From: Acidovorax sp. YS12
GTDB lineage: Bacteria > Pseudomonadota > Gammaproteobacteria > Burkholderiales > Burkholderiaceae_C
NCBI GenBank assembly: GCA_021496925.1
Contig: CP053915.1
Coordinates: 62,001 to 126,000, forward strand
Length of the DNA: 64,000 bases
Direction: 5' to 3'
The notes beneath the pieces are model-generated. The model searched no databases. It saw nothing but the letters and a program-made list of their open reading frames with translations, and was not told the DNA's origin. Of this stretch, positions 32,331 to 41,159 are shown piece after piece (the first letter of the stretch is position 1; the number at the start of each line of letters is the position of its first letter). A program made the translations under genes and the position numbers.

Positions 32331-33518
32331 ATGGTGGCAACGACGACGGTGCATCGGGAGGGGCCTTGGCGGCTGGTGGCCGCTGTGGCCTTGGCGGTGC
32401 TGGTGGCTGGCTGCGGGCAGGGCCAGCCTTCTGGCAACGGGCAGGATGCGGAACCTGCGGCCGTGGACGTGGTGGCGGTGCAGCCGCAGCCGCTGCCGGT
32501 GCGCAGCGAGTTGCCGGGCCGGGTGGAGCCGATGCGCCTGGCCGAGGTGCGGGCGCGGGTGGCGGGCATCGTGCTCGGCCGCCATTTCCAGGAAGGCGCG
32601 GACGTCAAGGCGGGGGATGTGCTGTTTTCCATCGACCCGGCGCCGCTGCGCACGGCGCTGGCGCGCGCCCAGGGCGAGCTGGCGCGGGCCGAGGCGGCCT
32701 TGGGCGAGGCGCAGGCGCTGGTGCGCCGCTATGCGCCGCTGGCGGAGGTCGAGGCCGTGAGCCGGCAGGACTTCGAGACGGCCCAGGCCGGCCTGCGCAG
32801 CGCCCAGGCAGTGCGCCAGTCGGCGCAGGCCGAGGTGGACGCAGCCCGGCTGAACCTGGCGTACGCCACGGTCAGGGCGCCGATCTCCGGGCGCATCGGC
32901 CGCGCCCTGGTGAGCGAAGGCGCCCTGGTGGGCCAGGGCGAGGCCACGCCGATGGCCGTCATCCAGCAACTGCACCCCATCTACGTCGACTTCCAGCAGC
33001 CGCTGGCCGAGGCCCAGCAGTGGCGTGCCGCCATGGCCCAGGGGCAACTGATGCCGCACGCGGGCCAGGGCGCCCAGGTCACGCTGACGCTTGACGGCGC
33101 CGGGCTGCAGCGCGAGGGGCGCCTGCTGTTCTCCGATGCGACGGTGGACCGCCAGACCGGCCAACTGGCGTTGCGCGGCCAGTTCGACAACCGCGACGCT
33201 GCGCTGCTGCCCGGCATGTACGTGCGGGTGGGCATGCGCCAGGGCGTGAACCCGTCTGCCATCCTCGTGCCGCAGCGGGCGGTGCGGCGCGATGCCGAGG
33301 GCAAGGCACTGGTCATGGTGGTGGATGCGCAGGGTGTGGTGCAGGCGCGGCCCGTGCAGACCGGCGCCATGCAGGGCGCGCAATGGCACATCAAGCAAGG
33401 GCTGCAGCCGGGCGAGCTGGTGGTGGCGGGGCGCCTGGCGGCCGCGCAGCCGGGCGCCAGGGTCAAGCCCGAGGTGGTGGCCGATGCCGCGGCGGGCCTT
33501 GGCGTGGCCAAGGAATAG
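32331..33518 (+). CDS. RND efflux periplasmic adaptor (membrane fusion protein)
   Basis: Links the inner-membrane pump to the outer-membrane channel. 395 residues with lipobox VAGC (Cys28), so anchored to the inner membrane. Order: beta-barrel and lipoyl halves (VRSELPGRVEPMRLAEVRARV; GADVKAGDVLFSIDP), an alpha-hairpin rich in Ala/Arg/Glu (about 95-165), lipoyl return (VRAPISGRIGRALVSEGALV), and the barrel and proximal domains. GGAG 5 bp upstream supports ATG 32331; ATG 32301 is an in-frame alternative. It resembles AcrA/MexA/TtgA proteins. The pump gene follows 3 bp after the stop. Confidence 0.92.
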   Translation: MVATTTVHREGPWRLVAAVALAVLVAGCGQGQPSGNGQDAEPAAVDVVAVQPQPLPVRSELPGRVEPMRLAEVRARVAGIVLGRHFQEGADVKAGDVLFSIDPAPLRTALARAQGELARAEAALGEAQALVRRYAPLAEVEAVSRQDFETAQAGLRSAQAVRQSAQAEVDAARLNLAYATVRAPISGRIGRALVSEGALVGQGEATPMAVIQQLHPIYVDFQQPLAEAQQWRAAMAQGQLMPHAGQGAQVTLTLDGAGLQREGRLLFSDATVDRQTGQLALRGQFDNRDAALLPGMYVRVGMRQGVNPSAILVPQRAVRRDAEGKALVMVVDAQGVVQARPVQTGAMQGAQWHIKQGLQPGELVVAGRLAAAQPGARVKPEVVADAAAGLGVAKE

Positions 33519-33521
33519 GCC

Positions 33522-36500
33522 ATGTCCCAGTTCTTCATCCGCCGCCCCAACCTGGCCTGGGTGACGGCCATTTTCATCCTGCTGGCCGGGCTGCTGGCCA
33601 TTCCGGCGCTGCCCGTGGCCCAGTTTCCCGACGTGGCACCGCCCCAGATCGCGATTGCGGCGACGTACCCGGGCGCTTCCGCCACCACGGTGATGGAGTC
33701 CGTGACCAGTGTGATCGAGGAGGAGCTGAGCGGCACCAAGGGCTTGCTCTACTTCGACTCGTCGAGCAGCTCCACCGGCATGGCCGAGATCACCGCCACC
33801 TTCGCCCCAGGCACCGATCCGGCACTGGCGCAGGTGGAGGTGCAGAACCGCATCAAGAAGGCCGAGCCGCGCCTGCCGGCGTCCGTGCTGCAGCAGGGCC
33901 TGCAGGTGGAGCAGGCCAGCGCCAACTTCCTGCTGATCTATTCGCTGACCTACCGGGGCGACGACAGCGGCAAGAACGAGGTGCGCCTGTCGGACTTCGC
34001 CGTGCGCAACATCAACAACGAGATCCGCCGCGTGCCCGGCGTGGGCAAGGTGCAGTTCTTCGGCGCTGACGCGGCCATGCGGGTCTGGGTCGATCCGCAG
34101 AAGCTCCTGGGCTACGGCCTGTCGGTGGCCGACGTGAACGCGGCCATCGCCGCGCAGAACGCGCAGGTGCCGGCCGGCAGTTTCGGCGGCCAGCCGGGCA
34201 CGCCGCAGCAGGAGCTGACGGCCACCATCGCGGTGCGCGGCACCCTGGCGTCGCCGCAGGAGTTCGGACAGATCGTGCTGCGTGCCCAGGCCAATGGCGC
34301 CGTGGTGCGCCTGGCCGACGTGGCGCGGCTGGAGCTGGGCCAGCTCGACTACAGCTTTTCCTCGCGCGAGGATGGGCGCAAGGGCGTGGCCGCCGCCGTG
34401 CAACTGGCCCCCGGCGCGAACGCGCTGAAAACCGCCGAGGCCGTCAAGGCGCGCCTGGCCGAGCTGTCGCAGAATTTCCCGGACGACATCCAGTACATCG
34501 TGCCGTACGACACCTCGCGGTTCGTCGGCGTGGCCATCGGCAAGGTGCTGCAGACCCTGGCCGAGGCCGTGGTGCTGGTGTTCCTGGTGATGTGGCTTTT
34601 CCTGCAGAACCTGCGCTATACGCTGATTCCCACCATCGTCGTGCCCGTGTGCCTGGCGGGCACGCTGGCGGTGATGTATGCGCTGGGCTTCTCGGTGAAC
34701 ATGATGACCATGTTCGGCATGGTGCTGGCCATCGGCATCCTGGTGGACGACGCCATCGTGGTGGTGGAGAACGTCGAGCGCCTCATGGCCGAGGAGGGCC
34801 TGGGCCCGTTCGACGCCACGGTCAAGGCCATGCAGCAAGTGTCGGGGGCCATCGTCGGCATCACGCTGGTGCTGGCGGCGGTGTTCCTGCCGCTGGCCTT
34901 CATGAGCGGCTCGGTGGGGGTGATCTACCGGCAGTTCTCGCTGTCGCTGGCGGTGTCCATCCTGTTCTCGGGCTTTCTGGCGCTGACCTTCACGCCCGCG
35001 CTGTGCGCCACGCTGCTCAAGCCCGTCCCGGCAGGCCACGCGGCGCCACGGCGCGGCTTCTTCGGCTGGTTCAACCGCCGCTTCGCGGGGCTGACCGGGC
35101 GCTTCGCCGGCCTCAACCAGCGGCTGGTGCGGCGCACCGGGCGCTGCATGCTGCTCTATGCCGCCATCGTCGGGCTGCTGGGCACGCTGTACGTGCGCAT
35201 GCCCGAATCCTTCGTGCCCTACGAGGACATGGGCTACTACATCGTCGGCGTGCAGTTGCCGCCGGGCGCCACCGAGGCGCGCACCACGGCCATGGTGCGC
35301 GAGATGGAGGACTACGTGAAAAGCCGCCCCGCCACCGACAAGGCCGAGTTCCTGCTGGGCTACAGCTTCTCCGGCATGGGGCAGAACGCGGCGCTGGCCT
35401 TCGTCACGCTCAAGGACTGGTCGCTGCGCCCGCCCGAACAGGCTTCGTGGTTCGAGGTGCAGGCGTTCAACGCGCGTTTCGCCAGCCTGCGCGACGGCAC
35501 GGCGATGGCGGTCGATCCGCCGCCCATCGATGGCCTGGGCAACTCGGGCGGCTTCGCGCTGCGCCTGCAGGACCGGGCCAACCTGGGCCGCGCGGCGCTG
35601 ATCGCCGCGCGCGACGAGGTGCTGCAAAAGGCCAGCGCCTCGCCGGTGATCGCCTACGCCATGATGGAAAACCTGGAGGACGCGCCGCAGCTGCGCCTGG
35701 ACATCGACCGCCACAAGGCCCAGGCGCTGGGCGTGGGGTTCGAGGCCATCAACGCGGCCCTGTCCACGGCCTACGGCTCGGCGGTCATCAACGAGTTTCC
35801 CAACGCCGGGCGCCTGCAGCGCGTGGTGGTGCAGGCCGATGTGGGCGCGCGTGCGCGTCCCGAAGACCTCCTGCGCCTGCACGTGCCCAACGCCCAGGGG
35901 GGGCAGGTGCCGCTGGCGTCCTTCGCCACGCTGGCATGGGAGAGCGGCCCGGTGCAGATCTCGCGCTACAACGGCTATCCGGCCTTCCGCATCGCGGGCG
36001 ATGCCAAGCCGGGCTACACCACCGGCCAGGCCATGGCCGAGCTGGAACGCATCATGGCCGGGCTGCCCCGGGGCATCGGCTACGAATGGACGGCGCTGTC
36101 CTACCAGGAGCGGGCCGCCGGCGCGCAGGCGCCCAGGCTGTTCGCGCTGGCCATCCTGGTGGTGTTCCTGCTGCTGGTGGCGCTGTACGAGAGCTGGAGC
36201 ATTCCCGCCGCGGTCATGCTGATCGTGCCCATCGGCGCGCTGGGCGCGGTGCTGGCCACCTCGGCCGTGGGGCTGGCGAACGACGTGTACTTCAAGGTCG
36301 GGCTGATCACCATCATCGGCCTGGCGGCCAAGAACGCCATCCTGATCGTCGAGTTCGCCAAGGAACTGCACGCGCAGGGCCACACGCTGGCCGATGCGGC
36401 CTGCCAGGCCGCGCGGCTGCGTTTCCGGCCGATCGTCATGACCTCGCTGGCCTTCATCCTGGGCGTGGTGCCGCTGGCGCTGGCCTCCGGCGCGGGCGCG

Positions 36501-36635
36501 TCCAGCCAGGCGGCCATCGGCATCGGCGTGATCGGCGGCATGCTCTCGGCCACGCTGCTGGGCGTGGTTTTCGTGCCGGTGTTTTTTGTCTGGGTGCTGT
36601 CGCTGGCGCGGCGCAAGGCGCCCGCTGTGGAGTAA
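33522..36635 (+). CDS. RND efflux pump inner-membrane transporter (AcrB/MexB type)
   Basis: Proton-driven multidrug transporter, 1037 residues, 12 membrane helices and two large periplasmic loops. N-terminus MSQFFIRRPNLAWVTAIFILL is standard. Proton-relay residues Asp409 and Asp410 (GILVDDAIVVVENVER) and Lys937 (GLAAKNAILIVEFAKEL) are present. Other marks: FPDVAPPQIAIAATYPGAS and TFTPALCATLLKP. The protein belongs to the HAE1 group of hydrophobic/amphiphilic drug pumps; actual substrates are unknown. Regulated probably by the divergent TetR protein. The outer-membrane factor follows 5 bp downstream. Confidence 0.95.
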   Translation: MSQFFIRRPNLAWVTAIFILLAGLLAIPALPVAQFPDVAPPQIAIAATYPGASATTVMESVTSVIEEELSGTKGLLYFDSSSSSTGMAEITATFAPGTDPALAQVEVQNRIKKAEPRLPASVLQQGLQVEQASANFLLIYSLTYRGDDSGKNEVRLSDFAVRNINNEIRRVPGVGKVQFFGADAAMRVWVDPQKLLGYGLSVADVNAAIAAQNAQVPAGSFGGQPGTPQQELTATIAVRGTLASPQEFGQIVLRAQANGAVVRLADVARLELGQLDYSFSSREDGRKGVAAAVQLAPGANALKTAEAVKARLAELSQNFPDDIQYIVPYDTSRFVGVAIGKVLQTLAEAVVLVFLVMWLFLQNLRYTLIPTIVVPVCLAGTLAVMYALGFSVNMMTMFGMVLAIGILVDDAIVVVENVERLMAEEGLGPFDATVKAMQQVSGAIVGITLVLAAVFLPLAFMSGSVGVIYRQFSLSLAVSILFSGFLALTFTPALCATLLKPVPAGHAAPRRGFFGWFNRRFAGLTGRFAGLNQRLVRRTGRCMLLYAAIVGLLGTLYVRMPESFVPYEDMGYYIVGVQLPPGATEARTTAMVREMEDYVKSRPATDKAEFLLGYSFSGMGQNAALAFVTLKDWSLRPPEQASWFEVQAFNARFASLRDGTAMAVDPPPIDGLGNSGGFALRLQDRANLGRAALIAARDEVLQKASASPVIAYAMMENLEDAPQLRLDIDRHKAQALGVGFEAINAALSTAYGSAVINEFPNAGRLQRVVVQADVGARARPEDLLRLHVPNAQGGQVPLASFATLAWESGPVQISRYNGYPAFRIAGDAKPGYTTGQAMAELERIMAGLPRGIGYEWTALSYQERAAGAQAPRLFALAILVVFLLLVALYESWSIPAAVMLIVPIGALGAVLATSAVGLANDVYFKVGLITIIGLAAKNAILIVEFAKELHAQGHTLADAACQAARLRFRPIVMTSLAFILGVVPLALASGAGASSQAAIGIGVIGGMLSATLLGVVFVPVFFVWVLSLARRKAPAVE

Positions 36636-36640
36636 GCACC

Positions 36641-38077
36641 ATGTTTCCACGCTTTTCGCCCCGGGCCTGGAGCGCCCTGGCCGCCAGCCTGGCGCTGGCC
36701 GGCTGCGCCCTGGCGCCTGTCCAGCAGTTGCCCGAAGCGCCCATCCCGGCGCAGTGGCCCGGCCAGGCCGCTGCCGAGGCCGTGGCGCCGAGCGCCGCCG
36801 CCACGCTGGACTGGCAGACCTTCATCACCGACGGGCGGCTGCGCCAGTTGACCGCGCTGGCGCTGGAGCACAACCGCGACCTGCGCCAGACCCTGCGCAA
36901 CGTCGAGGCGGCGCGTGCGCTCTACCGCGTCGAGCGGGCCGGGCGCTTGCCGGGCATCGACGTGCAGGGCAGCGCCATGCGCCAGCGCCTGCCGGGCGAC
37001 CTCGGCGGCACCGGGCAGGCCGCCGTGCAGAGCAGCTACCAGGCCGGCGTCGGGCTGGCGGCCTTCGAGCTGGACCTGTTCGGCCGGGTGCGCAGCCTGT
37101 CGCAGGCGGCGCTGTCCGAGTACCTGGCCACCGAGGAGGCGGCGCGCAGCGCCCGCATCAGCCTGGTGGCGGAGGTGGTACAGGCCTACCTGGCGCGCGA
37201 TGCGGCGCTGCGCCAGCGCCAACTGGCCACGCGCACGCTGGAGAGCCGCGAGGCATCGCTGCGCCTGGTGGCCGAGCGCCGCAAGGCCGGCGCGGCTTCG
37301 GCGCTGGACCACCAGGAGGCCCTGGGCCTGGCCGACCAGGCGCGCGCCGAGCGCGAGCGCAGCGAGCGCGAGGTCCGCCTGGCGGGCAACGCCCTGGTGC
37401 TGTTGGCCGGGGCCGCCGCGTGGGGGCCGGATCTACAGGATCTGCCCGCGCCACCGGACTCCGCGCCCGTGCTGGTGCAGGACATCGCACCCGGCACGCC
37501 CTCCGAGCTGCTGGCCCTGCGGCCCGACATCCTGGCCGCCGAGCACCGGCTGCGCGCGCGCAATGCGGACATCGGGGCGGCGCGGGCGGCGTTCTTTCCG
37601 CGCATCACGCTGACGGGCTTCCTCGGGTCGTCGAGCGCCGAGCTGTCCGGCCTTTTCGGGGCCGGGCAGCAGGCGTGGTCGTTCGCGCCCCAGCTCTCGC
37701 TGCCAATCTTCGATGGCGGGCGCAACCGTGCCGGCCTCGACCTGGCGGCCGCGCGCCGGGATGCGGCGGTGGCAGCCTACGAGCAGGCCATCCAGGCCGC
37801 GTTCCGCGAAGTGGCCGACGCCCTGGCCGCCACCGACACGCTGCGCCGCGAGGAAGCCGCGCGCCTGGCGCTGGTGGAGCGCAGCCGCCAGGCCCTGCAG
37901 CTCGCCCAGGCGCGCTACCGTGCCGGCGTGGACGACCACTTGCGCTACCTGGACGCGCAGCGCAGCGCCTTCGCCAGCGAAAGCGCGTGGATCGAGGTGT
38001 CCAGCCAGCGCCAGATGGCCCTGGCGGGGTTGTTCCGGGTGCTGGGCGGCGGCTGGCCGGCGGAGGCCACGCCGTAA
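36641..38077 (+). CDS. RND efflux outer-membrane factor (NodT/OprM type lipoprotein)
   Basis: Outer-membrane channel of the tripartite pump, 478 residues. Lipobox LAGC near residue 20 (SLALAGCAL). The two internally repeated TolC-like units are visible: LTALALEHNRDLRQTLRNVEAAR and, later, LRPDILAAEHRLRARNADIGAARAAFFPRITLTG. Strands FELDLFGRVRSLSQAAL and LPIFDGGRNRAGLDLAAA belong to the barrel/hairpin core. The C-terminal AQARYRAGVDDHLRYLDAQR motif is typical. Complete; last gene of the operon, followed by repeat A10. Confidence 0.93.
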   Translation: MFPRFSPRAWSALAASLALAGCALAPVQQLPEAPIPAQWPGQAAAEAVAPSAAATLDWQTFITDGRLRQLTALALEHNRDLRQTLRNVEAARALYRVERAGRLPGIDVQGSAMRQRLPGDLGGTGQAAVQSSYQAGVGLAAFELDLFGRVRSLSQAALSEYLATEEAARSARISLVAEVVQAYLARDAALRQRQLATRTLESREASLRLVAERRKAGAASALDHQEALGLADQARAERERSEREVRLAGNALVLLAGAAAWGPDLQDLPAPPDSAPVLVQDIAPGTPSELLALRPDILAAEHRLRARNADIGAARAAFFPRITLTGFLGSSSAELSGLFGAGQQAWSFAPQLSLPIFDGGRNRAGLDLAAARRDAAVAAYEQAIQAAFREVADALAATDTLRREEAARLALVERSRQALQLAQARYRAGVDDHLRYLDAQRSAFASESAWIEVSSQRQMALAGLFRVLGGGWPAEATP

Positions 38078-38100
38078 GCGTGTGAGGATGCTCTTGATTC

Positions 38101-38144
38101 GATAGCTGCTAGCGCTTTCCTGGTAAGCGCTAGAGGCCATTTTT
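38101..38144 (+). repeat. Repeat A, copy A10 (best full-length copy)
   Basis: ATAGCTGCTAGCGCTTTCC then TGGTAAGCGCTAGAGGCC and ATTTTT. Perfect 9-bp stem: CTAGCGCTT 38109-38117, loop TCCTGGT, AAGCGCTAG 38125-38133. It follows the efflux operon and may act as its terminator. Used here as the reference copy. Confidence 0.9.
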
Positions 38145-38229
38145 ATGCATATTCCGTGCATGGGCATTTGCGCTGGAAGCTGTCCTGGCGGGCGATAGAC
38201 TTGCACGGCTTTTCCCATTTTTCCGATCC

Positions 38230-38994
38230 ATGCACCCGCCTGCCCCCAGCCGCCCGTCCCTGCGTTTCGATCGCGTCGATGCCCTGCGCGGCCTGGCCAT
38301 GGTGTGGATGACGGTGTTCCATTTCTGCTTCGACCTGAGCCACTTCGGCCTGTGGCCGCAGGACTTCCTGGGCGATCCGTTCTGGACCTGGCAGCGCACC
38401 GCCATCGTCAGCCTCTTTCTGCTGTGCGCCGGCATGGGGCAGGCGATCGCGTGGGACCAGCGGCAGGCCTGGGGCCGCTTTCGCCGGCGCTGGCTGCAGG
38501 TGGCCGCGGCGGCGCTGCTGGTCAGCGCCGGATCCTACCTCGTGTTCCCGCGCAGCTACATCTATTTCGGCGTGCTGCACGGCATGGCGGTGATGCTGGT
38601 GCTGGCGCGCTGCATGGCCGGCTGGGGGCGCTGGCTATGGCTGGCCGGAGGGATGGCGCTGGCGCTGCCCTGGGCGATGGCGGCGCTGCTCGCCGGCCCC
38701 TGGGCGGCCGCGGCGCCGTGGTTCGATGCGCGCTGGCTCAACTGGCTGGGCCTGGTCACGCACAAGCCGTTCACCGAAGACTATGTGCCCGTCTTTCCCT
38801 GGCTGGGCGTGATGTGCTGGGGGCTGGCCATGGGGCAGTGGCTGCTGCGCCGCCAGCGCGCCTGGCTTGCAGCCGCGTTGCCCGGGCCGGCGCGCGGACT
38901 GGCGCTGATGGGGCGCTGGAGCCTCAGCTACTACCTGCTGCACCAGCCGGTGATGATGGGGGGCCTGATGCTGTGGCTTTGGCTGCGGGGGTGA
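38230..38994 (+). CDS. DUF1624 / heparan acetyltransferase-like membrane protein
   Basis: Inner-membrane protein of 254 residues with about seven hydrophobic helices. The N-terminal RFDRVDALRGLAMVWMTVFHFCFD is the DUF1624 hallmark, shared with acyltransferase-3 and heparan-alpha-glucosaminide N-acetyltransferase proteins, where the His in the first helix is important. The end (GRWSLSYYLLHQPVM) also fits. An acyl-transfer role at the membrane is plausible but unproven. Separate promoter likely; converges on ppiC across a strong hairpin. Confidence 0.8.
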   Translation: MHPPAPSRPSLRFDRVDALRGLAMVWMTVFHFCFDLSHFGLWPQDFLGDPFWTWQRTAIVSLFLLCAGMGQAIAWDQRQAWGRFRRRWLQVAAAALLVSAGSYLVFPRSYIYFGVLHGMAVMLVLARCMAGWGRWLWLAGGMALALPWAMAALLAGPWAAAAPWFDARWLNWLGLVTHKPFTEDYVPVFPWLGVMCWGLAMGQWLLRRQRAWLAAALPGPARGLALMGRWSLSYYLLHQPVMMGGLMLWLWLRG

Positions 38995-39014
38995 AGCCGC
39001 CTGCACCATGAAAA

Positions 39015-39044
39015 GCACAACGCGGCCCGGGGGCCGCGTTGTGC
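39015..39044. terminator. Bidirectional terminator between DUF1624 gene and ppiC
   Basis: 13-bp perfect stem GCACAACGCGGCC / GGCCGCGTTGTGC with loop CGGG. On the minus strand it is followed by TTTT, so it serves ppiC best. Confidence 0.85.
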
Positions 39045-39068
39045 AGAAGGGGGAGGCGCCGGGTGGCG

Positions 39069-39854
39069 TTATTCCACCTTGGCCTTGGTGCGCAGGTCTT
39101 CCTGGAACTGGCCGAGCTTTTGCTGTTGCAGCTGCTGGGCGATCTGCGGCTTCACTTCGTCCAGCTTGGGCAGCTGGGCCTGGCGCTCGTCGTCCAGGCG
39201 GATGATGTGCCAGCCGAACTGGCTCTTCACGGGCTCGGCCGTCATCTCGCCCTTCTTGAGCTTGAGCAGGGCCTCGGTGAACTCGCTCACGTAGCTGTTC
39301 GGGTTGGCCCAGTCGAGGTCGCCGCCGCGCGCGCCGGAGCCGGGGTCCTTGGACTGCTTCTTGGCGATGTCCTCGAACTTGGCGCCCTGCTTGATGGAGG
39401 CGATGATGGCCTTGGCCTCGTCTTCCTTCTCCACCAGGATGTGGCTGGCCTTGTATTCCTTGCCGCTGTTGGCGGCAGCGAACTTGTCGTACTCGGCCTG
39501 GATCTCGGCGTCGCTGACCGGGTTCTTCTTCTGGTAGTCGGCGAACAGCTCGCGGATCAGGATGGTCTGGCGCGCCAGCTCCATCTGGCTCTTGAAGTCC
39601 TTCGAGGCTTCGAGGCCGCGCTTCTTGGCTTCCTGCAGGAAGATTTCACGCGCGATCACTTCTTCCTTGATCTGGCTTTCGACTTCCGGCGTGATCGGGC
39701 GGCCCGAGCGTTCCACCTGTTGCTTGAGCAGCTCCGCGCGCTCCTTGGGTACGGGCTTGCCGTTGACGATGGCCAGGTTTTGTGCGGCGACGGGCAGCGC
39801 GACTGCGCCCAACACAGCGGCGGCCACGAGGCCGGACAAGAGCTTTTGCTTCAT
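39069..39854 (-). CDS. Periplasmic peptidyl-prolyl isomerase, PpiC/SurA-like parvulin
   Basis: Folding helper for exported proteins, 261 residues from ATG 39854 (MKQKLLSGLVAAAVLG) with a signal peptide ending PVAA before Q. A SurA_N-like helical region precedes the parvulin domain at about 125-235 (YKASHILVEKEDEAKAIIASI, FEDIAKKQSKDPGSGARGGDLDW, VKSQFGWHIIRLDD). The C-terminus is Gln-rich. The longer frame from 39872 adds six unlikely residues. It is the last gene of the leftward bolA-yciB-msrB-selO series. Confidence 0.9.
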   Translation of the reverse strand: MKQKLLSGLVAAAVLGAVALPVAAQNLAIVNGKPVPKERAELLKQQVERSGRPITPEVESQIKEEVIAREIFLQEAKKRGLEASKDFKSQMELARQTILIRELFADYQKKNPVSDAEIQAEYDKFAAANSGKEYKASHILVEKEDEAKAIIASIKQGAKFEDIAKKQSKDPGSGARGGDLDWANPNSYVSEFTEALLKLKKGEMTAEPVKSQFGWHIIRLDDERQAQLPKLDEVKPQIAQQLQQQKLGQFQEDLRTKAKVE

Positions 39855-39920
39855 GAAAAATCCAAAAAACAAGGAATGTTTGCGGGCATGCCGCCTGAAG
39901 GCAGGATAGAGGGGGCCCGC

Positions 39921-40193
39921 TCAGAGAAGTTCAATCGCCAGCGCATGCAGGCCCTGGTCGATGAATTCTTGCAGCGCATCATACACAAGCCGATGCTGCG
40001 CCACGCGCGACTTTCCAGCGAATTGCGGCGCTGCGATGCGCACGCGGAAATGGGTGCCGAAACCCGTGCCGTTGGCTCCGGCGTGGCCTTCGTGCAGGCC
40101 GCTTTCGTCGATGACTTCAAGCCGCGTCGGCGCCAGGCGTTCGCGCAGGCGCGCTTCCAGCAGGGCGGCGCTGGTGGAGAAAGGATTGTTCAT
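39921..40193 (-). CDS. bolA: BolA-family protein
   Basis: 90-residue BolA/IbaG-like protein; the family works with monothiol glutaredoxins in iron-sulfur trafficking and stress response. Core: [22 protein letters not shown], then [28 protein letters not shown]. The conserved His after RVAQ is present. Its start overlaps the yciB stop by 4 bp, so it is translationally coupled to that gene. Confidence 0.92.
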   Translation of the reverse strand: MNNPFSTSAALLEARLRERLAPTRLEVIDESGLHEGHAGANGTGFGTHFRVRIAAPQFAGKSRVAQHRLVYDALQEFIDQGLHALAIELL

Positions 40194-40744
40194 GGCTGGG
40201 CCCCCGTGGTGTCGTCGGTTTCCTTGATATGGCGGCTCAGGTACAGGGCCTGGGCGACCACGAACACCACCATCAGCCCCATGCCACCGAACAGCTTGAA
40301 GTTGACCCAGGTGTCGGTGTCGAAGTGGTAGGCCACCCACAGGTTGAGCAGGCCCATGGCGGCGAAGAAGCCGGCCCAGCTCCAGTTCAGGGTGCGCCAG
40401 ACGGCGTCGGGCAGCTCGATCTGCGCCTGCATCAGCGAGCGGATGAGGTTCTTGCGAAACAGCAACTGGCCGACGGCCAGGGCGCTGCCCATGAGCCAGT
40501 ACAGCACCGTGGGCTTCCACTTGATGAAGGTTTCGCTGTGCGCCAGCAGCGTGGCGCCGCCGAACACCACGATGACCCCGAGGCTCACCCACTGCATGGG
40601 CTCCACCTTGCCGTGGCGCAGGCGCAGGTAGGCGATCTGCGCCACCGTGGCGGCGATGGCCACGGCGGTGGCCGTGTAGATGCCCCAGACCTTGAAGGCC
40701 GCGAAGAACAGGATGATGGGGAAGAAATCGATCAGGAGTTTCAT
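40190..40744 (-). CDS. yciB: Inner-membrane septation protein YciB (IspZ)
   Basis: 184-residue membrane protein with about five helices, tied to cell envelope integrity and septation in enterics and Shigella. N-terminus [21 protein letters not shown] and the central [28 protein letters not shown] are standard. Full length. Sits between bolA (4-bp overlap) and msrB (1-bp gap), forming one transcript. Confidence 0.93.
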   Translation of the reverse strand: MKLLIDFFPIILFFAAFKVWGIYTATAVAIAATVAQIAYLRLRHGKVEPMQWVSLGVIVVFGGATLLAHSETFIKWKPTVLYWLMGSALAVGQLLFRKNLIRSLMQAQIELPDAVWRTLNWSWAGFFAAMGLLNLWVAYHFDTDTWVNFKLFGGMGLMVVFVVAQALYLSRHIKETDDTTGAQP

Positions 40745-40745
40745 G

Positions 40746-41159
40746 CTAGGACGTGGGGGGCTCGAAGGCCAGCGACGCGGAATTCATGCAATAGCGCAGG
40801 CCCGTGGGTGCCGGGCCGTCTTCAAACACGTGGCCCAGGTGGGCGCCGCATTGTGCACACACGGTTTCGGTGCGCACCATGCCGTGGCTGCGGTCCACAT
40901 GCTCGGCAATCGCGCCGGGCACGGCCTGCCAGAAGCTGGGCCAGCCGCAGCCCGCGTCGAACTTGGTGCCGGACTGAAACAGCAGGGCGCCGCAGCAGAC
41001 GCAATGGTAGCGGCCTTCGGCCCAGTGCTGTTCGTAGCGGCCCGTGAACGGGCGCTCGGTGGCCGCGTGCCGCGTGACCTGGAAGGCCGCGGGTTCGGCC
41101 GCCTTGTCCCGCAGCAGGGCCTGCCATTCTTCGTCGGTTTTCTGGATCGGGTAGGTCAT
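40746..41159 (-). CDS. msrB: Peptide-methionine (R)-S-oxide reductase MsrB
   Basis: Repairs oxidised methionine (R-sulfoxide) in proteins using thioredoxin. 137 residues with the two zinc CxxC pairs (YHCVCCG and [12 protein letters not shown]), [11 protein letters not shown], and catalytic Cys in [11 protein letters not shown]. Its start overlaps the selO stop by 4 bp. The pairing with SelO, a redox-linked enzyme, suggests a shared oxidative stress role. Confidence 0.95.
   Translation of the reverse strand: MTYPIQKTDEEWQALLRDKAAEPAAFQVTRHAATERPFTGRYEQHWAEGRYHCVCCGALLFQSGTKFDAGCGWPSFWQAVPGAIAEHVDRSHGMVRTETVCAQCGAHLGHVFEDGPAPTGLRYCMNSASLAFEPPTS

Noticed and set aside
32268..36650. Long minus-strand open frame (1460 codons) opposite the efflux genes
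   Set aside because: It is the antisense of clear RND genes; the His/Arg/Gln-rich translation is typical of a shadow frame in GC-rich DNA.
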